A stretch of 64,000 bases of DNA from NCBI GenBank assembly GCA_951213105.1, contig OX578146.1:55223569-55287568 (forward strand), given 5' to 3'. The notes under the pieces are model-generated. The model did no database searches. It saw nothing but the letters and a program-made list of their open reading frames with translations, and was not told the origin of the DNA. The position numbers and the translations under genes were made by a program. This document shows positions 54,065-62,885 of this stretch, piece by piece (the first letter of the stretch is position 1; each line of letters begins with the position of its first letter). The DNA comes from Amaurobius ferox. Taxonomy: Eukaryota; Arthropoda; Arachnida; Araneae; Amaurobiidae.

Positions 54065-54279
54065 CTGAAGGAATTATCAGATAAGAATAAAACATATGGG
54101 ATTTGAAAAGCAGGGTAGGGCATGCAATTGATTAGAAATGCAAAGTGAATGCGCATGTTTGGGCTCTGCAATACCCTTTGAACGGTCGTACGAGTAGTAT
54201 AAATAGAGGTCCGGAGAGGAAAGTTTACCAATTCTGTGTTGATGGGATGGAGATGGTCCATGATTAGTTAGTAACCAGG
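54065..54279. other. Non-satellite flank; nothing coding recognised
   Basis: This sequence is unique within the window. It holds a TATA-like motif (listed separately) and ends in the left copy of a 14-bp duplication that borders a small retroposon. An antisense open frame here has no recognisable similarity and is not called. Confidence 0.6.
54198..54206 (+). promoter_or_regulatory. TATA-box-like motif next to the satellite edge
   Basis: TATAAATAG, followed by GAGGTCCGGAGAGG, has the form of a eukaryotic core-promoter TATA box. No gene or element is recognisable downstream within the expected distance, so it may be a remnant of a transposon promoter or a chance match. Confidence 0.25.
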
Positions 54280-54364
54280 TTGGTTGGTTGGTTGATTATG
54301 GTTTAATGGCACAAGATCCAAAGAGGATATGCTGCGCCAGACATATGGTACCAAGATACATAAA
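54280..54364 (-). mobile_element. 85-bp SINE-like retroposon with a (CCAA)n tail
   Basis: An identical 14-mer, AGTTAGTAACCAGG, flanks the segment at 54266-54279 and 54365-54378. Read on the minus strand, the insert ends in CAACCAACCAACCAA, a simple-repeat 3' tail preceded by TGTGCCATTAAACC. TGGCACA and TGCGCCA inside could pair with one mismatch. The size suggests a SINE or a severely 5'-truncated LINE tail. It sits about 130 bp beyond the 3' end of a LINE relic on the same strand. It could thus alternatively be that LINE's own 3' end, but the duplication hugging both borders argues for a separate insertion. Confidence 0.65.
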
Positions 54365-54509
54365 AGTTAGTAACCAGGAGAAGTAGTTATTGGGTGAACA
54401 GAAGGATTTTGAGGGCTTAGGTAGGAGGGAGTGCGTAAATGGACGCAACTTTCCACAATTGTGACCATTCTTCTATTGTCTTTTCTCTCATTTTATATGT
54501 TAGATACGA

Positions 54510-55545
54510 CTACGACTTTGGTGGTTTTATTACATCTGATTCGTGTTGAGTTTCATCATTAGCCGTGGCAACCGTCAATTTGTCTGCGACTTCATTTCCT
54601 GCTATCCCTACGTAAGCTTTTACCCATATTATTCTGATATTCTCTTTGCATATGTGCTGGAGTGCTTTTCTGATGTGGTAGAGAAGTTTTGATTAAAATG
54701 TGCTGTTGCTTTGGATGGCCCGAATGCTTGACAGACTGTCTGTGTGTATGAGGCACTTGGATTTTGTGTGTTGTGTGTATTTTATGGCTTTGTAGATTGC
54801 CAAAGAGTTTGGCCTGTAAGGCGCTGTTCATGTTGTTTAGCTTTTTTGACCAGGTTGTGGTCATGGTGTGGTTGTAGTCACAAGAGGCTGAAGAAACTCT
54901 TTTTTCTGATTTTGAGCTGTCAGTGAAGATGTTGTGGGTGGGACTGAAGTTAATGCGGGTGGTAAAGAAATTGAAAGTATTTGAAGTGGGGAAGTTCCAT
55001 ATTAAATGCTTCTGTTCGAAGTTAGAGGGTCTTAAAATTTTATCTTTGAAGGTGGTTGTGGTCTTGAGTTGCATTAATTTTTGGGCTGTTATTATTTCCT
55101 GAATTTTAATATTTATGGGGGCGGGATTCTAATTATTATGGAGAGAGCTGCATGGGAATTCTTCTTGTAGGCTGTGCTGACGGCTCGTAGGTAGTAGCGT
55201 TGTATAGATTGTAGATTGACTCTTTATATGGCGTTAAAGTTGGCTGTTTAGACAGAGGCTCCAAAAGTAATTATTTTTTTTTCTATTAGGATGTAATACC
55301 AATCATTTAATAGTATGTTATTGATTCCCCTTGTTGTGGGGGCAAATTTTCTTATGTTGTTTGTTATGTGTTGAACTTTTGATTTAATGTAATTTAGGTA
55401 GTTGATCCAAATGAGTGTGTTTGTTGTATATGTGCATTCCTAAATATTTTATGTCTTTAACTATTTTAATGTTTGTGCCGTTGAGTTTGAGGAACGGGGA
55501 CCGTCTTAGTAATGTGAGGTTGCTGGTGAGGTTGATAGAATTTTT
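54510..55545 (-). pseudogene. Decayed non-LTR retrotransposon: RT thumb and RNase H
   Basis: On the minus strand several frames together read as the C-terminal part of a LINE polyprotein. From about 55530 to 55390 there is an RT thumb segment with KLNGTNIKIVKDIKYLG, followed after a stop and frame change by a region ending in IITFGAS near 55260. Near 55200 a SIQRYYLRAVSTAYKKNS stretch resembles the 'ITGAYRTTST' region of R1/Jockey-like elements. RNase H begins near 54940 with IFTDSSKS, passes ALQAKLF, shifts frame near 54800, has one in-frame stop near 54690, and ends with WVKAYVGIAGNEVADKL near 54600. The last stop is at 54510-54512. The palm with its catalytic YxDD is missing, and the element is truncated at about 55545. 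It is a fossil fragment and not active. Confidence 0.85.
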
Positions 55546-56231
55546 CGAGCCACTATCAGAAAATACGGTGCCCCCACTATTCCCCGTTTATAATTTGACA
55601 CTTAATTCATAATATGTTTATCCGACCACGGACCCTAATCTCCTAGACTCCTGTGCAATGCGTTATTTTCTATGCCATCTGTTGGAGATTCTGCTTATCT
55701 GAAGTCGGGTGTATTCCAATTTTGGAGGGACGCACTTATACAGACTCTGACTATAAAATTTTCTAATTAATATTTTACAATACATTTAATATTTCTAATG
55801 CTGAAATTAATATGATTAAACCTAAGGTAAATAAATGATATAAAATTGCCAGTAACTCAAATAAATATAGTATATTATAATACGATTAATAAATAATATA
55901 CAATTGACATTAACATAAACAAACACAATATAATATAATAACAAGAAAGATAAATCATGCTTAACACATTGATTATGAAACACTTTCCAACTTCAATGCA
56001 ATTTTATTTAAACATGTCTAAAATGCAATACATTCCTCGGTAATATTGTAAAACTTATCACAATACTACATTAATTTATTATATTTGAAACCTTAAATCT
56101 TCATAAAAAAAAAATTAACTTCATTCAAATGACGGCATTAAAGTATAAATTGCCTGGTTTAAACATCTCTAAAATGTGATACATTCCTCGGTAATAATTT
56201 TCGAATTGTCATAATACTACGATGAACTTTT
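55370..56231. repeat. ~860-bp tandem unit, copy 1 (LINE slice plus AT-rich module)
   Basis: The unit starts inside the LINE relic at GTTGAACTTTTG, covers about 175 bp of RT-thumb sequence on the minus strand, then an AT-rich module. That module includes a short GC-richer part (CGGTGCCCCCACTATT, CCACGGACC) and long A/T stretches. This copy continues seamlessly leftwards into the rest of the LINE, so it is the original location. It differs at many sites shared by the other two copies, for example GTATATGTGCATT against GTCTATGTGTATT and ATCCGACCAC against ATCCGGCCAC. Confidence 0.9.
56010..56231. repeat. Degenerate ~151-bp internal repeat in the AT-rich module (copy 1 shown)
   Basis: AAACATGTCTAAAATG followed by ATACATTCCTCGGTAAT at 56010 returns as AAACATCTCTAAAATG and ATACATTCCTCGGTAAT at 56161. 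Both are followed at a similar distance by AATACTAC. The same pair occurs in the other two copies of the ~860-bp unit. The module was thus itself built by an older, now diverged duplication. Confidence 0.75.
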
Positions 56232-57090
56232 GTTGAACTTTTGATTTAATGTAATTTAGGTAGTTGATCCAAATGAGTGTGTTTGTTGTCTATGTGTATT
56301 CCTAAATATTTTAAGCCTTTAACTATTTTAATGTTTGTGCCGTTGAGTTTGAGGAACGGGGACCGTCTTAGTAATGTGTGGTTGCTAGTGAGGTTGATAG
56401 AATTTTTCGAGCCACTATCAGAAAATACGGTGCCCCCACTATTCCCCGTTTATAATTTGACATTAATTCATAACATGTTTATCCGGCCACGGACCTTAAT
56501 CTCCTAGACTCCTGTGCAATGCGTTATTTTCTATGCCATCTGTTAGAGATTCTGCTTATCTGAAGTCGGGTGTATTCCAATTTTGGGGGGACGCACTTAT
56601 ACAGACTCTGACTATAAAATTTTCTAATTAATATTTTACAATACATTTAATATTTCTAATGCTGAAATTAATATGATTAAACCTAAGGTAAATAAATGAT
56701 ATAAAATTGCCAGTAACTCAAATAAATACAGTATATTATAATACGATTAATAAATAATATACAATTGACATTAACATAAACAAACACAATATAATATAAT
56801 AACAAGAAAGATAAATCATGCTTAAAGAATTGATTATGAAACACTTTCCAACTTCAATGCAATTTTATTTAAACATGTCTAAAATGCAATACATTCCTCG
56901 GTAATATTGTAAAACTTATCACAATACTACATTAATTTATTATATTTGAAACCTTAAATCTTCATAAAAAAAACTAACTTCATTCAAATGACGGCATTAA
57001 AGTATAAATTGCCTGGTTTAAACATCTCTAAAATGTGATACATTCCTCGGTAATAATTTTCGAATTGTCATAATACTACGATGAACTTGT
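56232..57090. repeat. ~860-bp tandem unit, copy 2
   Basis: This 859-bp copy is nearly identical to copy 3 and clearly more different from copy 1. The two latter copies therefore arose from a second, more recent duplication. The short open frames in it are the antisense of the LINE slice and are not genes. The junction with copy 1 reads ATGAACTTTTGTTGAACTTTTG, so GAACTTTT microhomology lies across it. Confidence 0.9.
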
Positions 57091-57941
57091 GTTGAACTTT
57101 TGATTTAATGTAATTTAGGTAGTTGATCCAAATGAGTGTGTTTGTTGTCTATGTGTATTCCTAAATATTTTAAGCCTTTAACTATTTTAATGTTTGTGCC
57201 GTTGAGTTTGAGGAACGGGGACCGTCTTAGTAATGTGTGGTTGCTAGTGAGGTTGATAGAATTTTTCGAGCCACTATCAGAAAATACGGTGCCCCCACTA
57301 TTCCCCGTTTATAATTTGACATTAATTCATAACATGTTTATCCGGCCACGGACCTTAATCTCCTAGACTCCTGTGCAATGCGTTATTTTCTATGCCATCT
57401 GTTAGAGATTCTGCTTATCTGAAGTCGGGTGTATTCCAATTTTGGGGGGACGCACTTATACAGACTCTGACTATAAAATTTTCTAATTAATATTTTACAA
57501 TACATTTAATATTTCTAATGCTGAAATTAATATGATTAAACCTAAGGTAAATAAATGATATAAAATTGCCAGTAACTCAAATAAATACAGTATATTATAA
57601 TACGATTAATAAATAATATACAATTGACATTAACATAAACAAACACAATATAATATAATAACAAGAAAGATAAATCATGCTTAAAGCATTGATTATGAAA
57701 CACTTTCCAACTTCAATGCAATTTTATTTAAACATGTCTAAAATGCAATACATTCCTCGGTAATATTGTAAAACTTATCACAATACTACATTAATTTATT
57801 ATATTTGAAACCTTAAATCTTCATAAAAAAAACTAACTTCATTCAAATGACGGCATTAAAGTATAAATTGCCTGGTTTAAACATCTCTAAAATGTGATAC
57901 ATTCCTCGGTAATAATTTTCGAATTGTCATAATACTACGAT
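57091..57941. repeat. ~860-bp tandem unit, copy 3
   Basis: Homology to copies 1 and 2 runs to AATACTACGAT at 57941, after which the sequence continues as AATTTATTATATTTG instead of returning to the unit start. Differences from copy 2 are few, for example CTTAAAGCATTG here against CTTAAAGAATTG. Confidence 0.9.
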
Positions 57942-58120
57942 AATTTATTATATTTGAAAACTTCATCGAAAACAACTGAAATCCCTTCAAATGACGTCAT
58001 AGAAAAAATAACACGCCTGGCTCTCTCTATAAAAGCAACATTTCATTCATAAATAATTCCCCCATTCATGTCATTTATCACAATACTATAAGAATTTATT
58101 TTATTTAAAAATTAAGACCA
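57942..58120. repeat. Further diverged copies of the ~151-bp repeat
   Basis: AATTTATTATATTTGAAAAC, CTTCAAATGACGTCAT and TTATCACAATACTATAAG here match parts of the internal repeat upstream (AATTTATTATATTTGAAACC, ATTCAAATGACGGCAT, TTATCACAATACTACATT). The match fades after about 58120. No gene is visible. Confidence 0.6.
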
Positions 58121-58899
58121 TGGAGCTACAAGTAATTAAACTATATGCGTAAAACTTCATCGAAAAATATCGTCCTTCTCTTTCAAAAATCAATGAATAT
58201 TTCATTCATAGCAGCTAAGCAGACTCCATGGACTAAATGATTTTGTGTTAAAGAATTACAGCAATTCTAATACAACTCATTCTCCATATTTTGCTGTTTA
58301 CATTTTACATAGGTGAAAAATAGGCTTAGTTGTAGAAATAATCAAATTTGGGATGAGCATTTAAACACAAATATATTGTCATTGCGTTGTTTCAGTATGT
58401 AGATGCACAGAATTTAGGCAGAAATAAAGTAGTTTTAGGACGGATACAACAATCAATATGAATTAAAAAGAACTTTAAAAATCATGATTTTGAGACAAGA
58501 TGGATGCCATATATCATTTTGAAGTATGTCACGTGATCGTTTCATATCATGGTCACGTGATCGCTTCATATAAGAGGTGTTATTAATATTTTAATTTTTA
58601 TTTAAAAAACTACTGAATATATTTCGTTGAATTTTTTTTATATATTTTATGGAACAATTTGAATATTGCCTAAAAATTTCGAAGCAATTTGTGAATTTTA
58701 AATCCGCTTAAAAAATGCTTGAAAAATTAGGTCCCATAGGGCTCAATGTATTTCATTTTTTCAACCCGAGTTCAATCCAAAACTAATTGGGTGATATTAT
58801 TCATTTATGTTCCCATAGGTCCTACAGACCGTCTGAACAACATACTAAAATTTCATTTTGATTAAGTCATTTTTACGGCAGTTATCGTGCTAACGGACA
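58121..58899. other. AT-rich sequence, no gene; old transposon remnants likely
   Basis: I see no coding potential. A 24-bp-spaced direct repeat with CACGTG lies at 58528-58571. A stretch near 58830-58899 ending in AGTTATCGTGCTAACGGACA runs straight into a (CAGA)n tract; that arrangement is common at the ends of degenerate transposons in invertebrates, though the family here cannot be named. Confidence 0.5.
58528..58571. repeat. Two 20-bp repeats, each with a CACGTG palindrome
   Basis: GTCACGTGATCGTTTCATAT at 58528-58547 and GTCACGTGATCGCTTCATAT at 58552-58571 differ at one base. CACGTG is a consensus E-box core, but no promoter or gene is apparent nearby. Confidence 0.8.
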
Positions 58900-58937
58900 A
58901 ACAGACAGACAGACAGACAGACATACAGACAGACAGA
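58900..58937. repeat. (CAGA)n microsatellite
   Basis: About nine imperfect tetranucleotide copies, with one CATA interruption in the middle. The tract directly abuts the 41-bp tandem repeat. Confidence 0.9.
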
Positions 58938-58940
58938 ATG

Positions 58941-59063
58941 AACAAAGTCATAAACACTTTTCAACTTTGTTGTAAAGTGTTAACAAAGTCATAAACACTT
59001 TTCAACTTTGTTGTAAAGTGTTAACAAAGTCATAAACACTTTTCAACTTTGTTGTAAAGTGTT
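58941..59063. repeat. Three perfect 41-bp tandem repeats with interleaved inverted repeats
   Basis: Units at 58941-58981, 58982-59022 and 59023-59063 are identical. In each unit AACAAAGT (1-8) is complementary to ACTTTGTT (24-31), and AACACTTT (13-20) is complementary to AAAGTGTT (34-41). The arms alternate, so one RNA unit could form an H-type pseudoknot, or arms could pair across units. No function is known to me. Confidence 0.92.
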
Positions 59064-59190
59064 AAAAACAATAAAAGATATAAAATTGCCAGTAACACAA
59101 ATAAATACAGTTTATTATAACACGATCAAAAATGATATAAAATTACCAGTAACATAAACAAATGCAGTATATTATAATAACTATTTGAAC
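59064..59190. repeat. Two diverged copies of an AT-rich module from the ~860-bp unit
   Basis: GATATAAAATTGCCAGTAAC at 59077 and GATATAAAATTACCAGTAAC at 59134, each followed by CAAATAAATACAG or a variant and TTATTATAA, match sequence near 55837, 56697 and 57556. The 57-bp spacing suggests the module was tandem before it spread. Confidence 0.7.
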
Positions 59191-60576
59191 AGCGCCCAGC
59201 AACTGTAGTGTGTGCTGTACCCCCCCCCCCATCAATAGGAAGACAACAAATGCCCCTAAAATCAATATGGTAGCGCTGCTGTCTCTAACATTAATATGAA
59301 ATCGCCACAGTCCCTAACATAAATAACACTTTGATAATTAAATTATCAAGTAAGCAATCAAATTAATATTTAGAAACTGACCCCCAGGTTGGTGTAAAAT
59401 GGCTGGATATAAATGATTCCATTTTTCAGTCTGCCTGGTTTGTTATTATGAATTAAACTGCAAATTCTCAAGTGGCCCACGGGATTTTATATAATGTATT
59501 TATGCGGTGTCATAACAATGAGACTAACTCGAAAATTTAATTAAAATAAATCGTCAAATTCATATTTTATGCAATTATAGAATCAATACAACATTGCCAG
59601 CGGAGAAGAGGCAAGTTTAAATTGAATAATAATAATAGCTTGGTTGTTTTATTGAAAATTCAATATAGATCGGAAAGAAACCTAATTTAAAATCATTGTT
59701 TAATGACTTATCAGAGGTAGTAAAGAAGTTATTCTAATTGAAAACGGTATTGGAATATTATATTCCGAAAGTTATAAAGTGATATTACATATTAATTAAG
59801 TATATTATTACAGAAAATGCCTCAATTACATTTTCTTTGTTTGTTCTTTTATACTCAGGGGATAACTGTGATATTAAGTAATGCAAATGAAAAAGTACCT
59901 ATTTCGAGTGGTGATTATTTATTTATTGCTGTTTTTCTTAAAAATTCAGTTTGCAAGGCAGCCATGTCACTAATACTCACCTAAGCGTAAAAATGAATTA
60001 AAAACGTTTCAAAGCGTCGTTAACCATTTTATAACCAAAACACGTGATTCATGCTGTAACCATATCGTTCCTCATTATATCTTTCTTCATTGTTACATTT
60101 CGATGTCATCAATATTTAAACCGTTACCAATTTTTCTCATGCAGATAATTTTTCATTAATATATTTTTATTTAAACTATGCACTGTTTAAAAATGTTCAT
60201 AGCTGGAAAATCAATGACAGTAAAACCACATTATAATTTTTTTCTGAAACTTTAATACATATATTTAAATATTTTTGGAACTTCTAATTTTTGAGATTTG
60301 GATATTTTGTGTAAGCTAATGTTTCACTGTCTGATTTTGTTGCTGAATCTGGTTATATAAAAATCCTCAGTGCCTCCCTCCCCCCAGTTCCTTTGTTTAC
60401 TGATATACATCATCCGACCGTAACTCCTCTGAAACTGAAAATATTTTTTTAATTTTCATTTTACACTATAAATTAATTTTTTACGGGTCAAGTCCGGTTA
60501 CGAACGCTATCTGATTAATATTATGTATCTCGCCCCTCTTTCATCGATGTGCTTTTCCAACCGTACATTCTCAATG
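59191..60576. other. AT-rich intergenic sequence; nothing recognised
   Basis: A C10 run lies at about 59220. Otherwise this is A/T-rich sequence with no open frame of useful length, no RNA gene I recognise, and no repeat shared with the rest of the window. Confidence 0.6.
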
Positions 60577-60658
60577 TAACCAAATATTTTGAAATTTGGT
60601 TATGTAGTATTGGAATATTGGTAACTGTTATATTGTAAATTTCAATTCCCAATATAAC
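60577..60658. repeat. Two adjacent 9-bp-stem inverted repeats upstream of the LTR
   Basis: TAACCAAAT (60577-60585) pairs with ATTTGGTTA (60594-60602), and GTTATATTG (60627-60635) pairs with CAATATAAC (60650-60658). In AT-rich DNA such stems arise fairly easily. They lie outside the proposed LTR and may belong to the insertion target. Confidence 0.6.
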
Positions 60659-60721
60659 ATTGCTCTTTTGAAAAAGGAAGTGGACCTAAGAAGACGGTCC
60701 CTCATGAAGTGAGGCAATTTT

Positions 60722-61574
60722 TGTAACATTCCCTCGAACGCAGCTGCACCGGACATTCATTTCGAAAAGAGAGGGTGCTTCTCAAGTTCATGTCAGCATT
60801 AGGTGTTACAACAAACGGAAGGGGTTGAACTTCTTGACCCCAGAGTCAATTAATATCACTCGAACCTTGGGAAAATTCTCGTGAGAACTTTCAACGATTT
60901 TAAAACTGGAGACTGCATATCTCATATTTCAGGGGGGCCTTGACCAATAATATAGCCTGAAGGGCGTAGCCCTTAATTTACTTAGCCAATTATGGACAGG
61001 GGCGCCTTGTTAAGGGGGTAGAGACAGAGAGCAACTTTGGACTTTAAGTTTTTGAAATCGAGGACTTGAATTTTGTGAGTGAAAAGAAAAGGTCGCAAGA
61101 GCGACGGATCTCGGAGAGAGCGAGCCCACGGGACAGAGCCGGAGCGCGCGGTCATAAAGTCCGACATCGGCAAAGATGATCGAGGTAGGACAATTCTACA
61201 CATATTTTTGCACTTTGATTATTATTATCTCTCTGACCCTCCTAAATAAGGTTAACCTGGGCCATTAAGACGTAGGCTAGTAAGAATAGTGAGTTAATGC
61301 ACATTAATAGGTTAATAATTGTAATGCTCATATTATGATCATAGAATGAGGAGATTTGATTGTCTTAATGTACTACACTAAAGATGTTGGTATATGAAAT
61401 TTACCAGATGTTAATAGTTATTAAATAAGGTTTTATCTTAATGAAATAAATTCTTTGTTATTGTTTAAAATTAAGCCTCTTCATTTTAATTACTGGTATT
61501 ATGTATTTCTTTATTTACTCCACTTTACGAGATCGGTCTATATAGCGTCAATACCTGACGTGTGAGGAATCACA
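60722..61574 (+). mobile_element. Proposed 5' LTR of a Ty3/gypsy-type retrotransposon
   Basis: The segment starts TGTAACATTCC and ends GGAATCACA, so it has the TG...CA termini of an LTR and an imperfect terminal inverted repeat (TGT, ATTCC). An AATAAA polyadenylation signal is at 61445-61450. A tRNA-complementary TGG motif starts nine bases after the end, and gag and pol follow on the same strand. The 3' LTR lies beyond the window, so borders and target duplication cannot be confirmed. An alternative 3' border near 61794 would put the binding site at TGGCGACTTTGC (61801). A GC-rich stretch near 61080-61150 contains a GTCGC-AAGA-GCGAC hairpin. Confidence 0.6.
61445..61450 (+). promoter_or_regulatory. 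AATAAA polyadenylation signal in the LTR
   Basis: AATAAA lies about 125 bp before the proposed LTR end, a plausible place for the R-region signal of an LTR retrotransposon. It is in AT-rich sequence, so chance occurrence is possible. Confidence 0.4.
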
Positions 61575-61794
61575 TATCATTTTGGCGCACGTGACCAGTC
61601 GAATCTGGACTCAAAATTATTGCTCACATATCATTTTGGTGCCGTTTAAACCAGTTTCGAACCTGGACTCAAAATTATTGCTCACATATCATTTTGGTGC
61701 CGTTTAAACCAGTTTCGAACCTGGACTCAAAATTATTGCACCCTTATCATATTGGTGCTCATGACCAATCAAACCTGGATTCAAAATTATTTCA
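61571..61794 (+). repeat. Four tandem primer-binding-site-like modules
   Basis: The modules are 61571-61624, 61625-61682, 61683-61740 and 61741-61794 (54, 58, 58 and 54 bp). Each has TATCATtTTGG or a close variant, then a tRNA-complementary stretch, then CTCAAAATTATT or a variant. Read on the minus strand each gives a tRNA-like 3' part: CCAGGTTCGA (T-arm and B-box like) leading to an end in GCACCA or GCGCCA. TGGTGCCGT in modules 2 and 3 matches the start of a binding site for tRNA-His (acceptor strand ACGGCACCA); this assignment is tentative. Modules 2 and 3 are almost identical, so that duplication is recent. Which module primes reverse transcription is unknown. Confidence 0.7.
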
Positions 61795-62258
61795 CCCTTC
61801 TGGCGACTTTGCTGTTTTAGACCTGTTATATGCCAGAATTTAAATTTTAATGAAGAGAATAAAAATATTTGGAATTAATGAAAAATGAAAATATTGAATA
61901 AAAATTTTTTTTGTGTAAAATAAGGATTAAATTAAAGAAAGAAATTTAAAATTAAAATAAATATAAGAAAATTTATTTCACAGTATGAGAAGCAAGCAAA
62001 TAGTGAATCATTATGTGTTCTTAATGAGACATGCCATATTGTATGTGAAAATATAATTATTAGGGAACTTGAAGCTTTTAAGAAACTTTTGAATTATATA
62101 AATATTTGTGTAATATTTGAGGAGTGAAGTATTTGCATGCGTAGATAGTGAAATGATTAGAATTATGTTTTTGAATTTATGTGATATTGTATTTAAATAT
62201 TTTGGGGGAGGATTTTAAAGTGTAACAACAGGGAATAATTTTGATTAAGCTGTAAAAA
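61795..62258 (+). other. AT-rich leader between binding-site modules and gag
   Basis: This is A/T-rich sequence without a usable open frame on the plus strand. It begins with CCCTTCTGGCGACTTTGC, a second possible primer-binding site. A normal gag would have matrix and capsid coding upstream of the zinc knuckle; nothing like that is visible here. Confidence 0.6.
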
Positions 62259-62885
62259 ATGGCCACATACTTAGAACAAGCAAATTTAGCTCCGATAACT
62301 GCAAAGGTAAATAATGATAATTTTAGACGGGAAATTGAGACGTTCCGCAGAGAACAACAAGAAATTAGAACACATCTTTTAAATTCTATTACCCAAAAGA
62401 TAAACACATTAAAAATCCAAGAAAAAGTACAAATTCCCACGACACAAACAAAAAAACTCGTAACATGCCACTACTGTAATAAACAGGGACATTTCATGAG
62501 AGAATGCCGAATATACAAAGCTGATCATTTTAAGCAAACACAGAATCAAAACATAAACAACGCGAGAATACAGTGGCATAATCAAATACAGTCTCCTCCC
62601 CACTCATTTCAAACCCAGCCGTATGATGACCACAGAACTTACTCCTCCCAGCCGGACACATACGATTATAGGTCAAACCACGCCTTTGGAAACTATCAAC
62701 AGAGCAGAAATTACTATGCAGCACCCCCTCCACAAAGTAGATTTTCTAGGGAACAACGATATAATAGGGACGAGTCAAACCAAAACAGAATCAGAGAATC
62801 GGGCGGGCAAAGAAACAATGGGAGAGAGATGAATACAAGATTTGAATACAGAAATTTCCCTAATAGAAGAGATAATTTAAACTAA
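62259..62885 (+). CDS. gag: Short gag: coiled coil and CCHC zinc knuckle (208 aa)
   Basis: The nucleocapsid part of a Ty3/gypsy Gag, which binds the element's RNA during particle assembly. The ATG sits in a good context (AAAAATGGCC). Residues 20-55 are charged with spaced hydrophobic residues and probably helical. A zinc knuckle of the form CX2CX4HX4C uses Cys70, Cys73, His78 and Cys83. Residues 90-208 are rich in Gln, Asn, Arg, Tyr and Ser, typical of a basic RNA-binding tail. At 208 residues it is about half or less of a usual gypsy Gag. The capsid domain is not recognisable, so this may be an internally deleted or non-autonomous element, or a Gag too divergent to read by eye. It ends TTA-AAC-TAA within a frameshift signal into pol. 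Confidence 0.85.
   Translation: MATYLEQANLAPITAKVNNDNFRREIETFRREQQEIRTHLLNSITQKINTLKIQEKVQIPTTQTKKLVTCHYCNKQGHFMRECRIYKADHFKQTQNQNINNARIQWHNQIQSPPHSFQTQPYDDHRTYSSQPDTYDYRSNHAFGNYQQSRNYYAAPPPQSRFSREQRYNRDESNQNRIRESGGQRNNGREMNTRFEYRNFPNRRDNLN
62876..62882 (+). promoter_or_regulatory. -1 ribosomal frameshift slippery site UUUAAAC
   Basis: In gag phase the bases read T-TTA-AAC-TAA, which is the canonical X-XXY-YYZ heptamer, placed directly before the gag stop at 62883. Slipping back one base gives TTT-AAA-CTA-ATT, which is exactly the open pol frame. The pol frame is closed by TAA at 62873-62875, so the overlap is only the slippery site and the stop. Confidence 0.85.

Noticed and set aside
54046..54261. 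71-codon minus-strand frame
   Set aside because: It overlaps the satellite edge, has no similarity I recognise and no supporting context.
56277..57366. Paired 76-codon plus-strand frames
   Set aside because: They are the antisense of the LINE RT slice in the tandem unit, duplicated with it.
60982..61203. 73-codon minus-strand frame
   Set aside because: It lies inside the proposed LTR, opposite to the element, with no recognisable domain.
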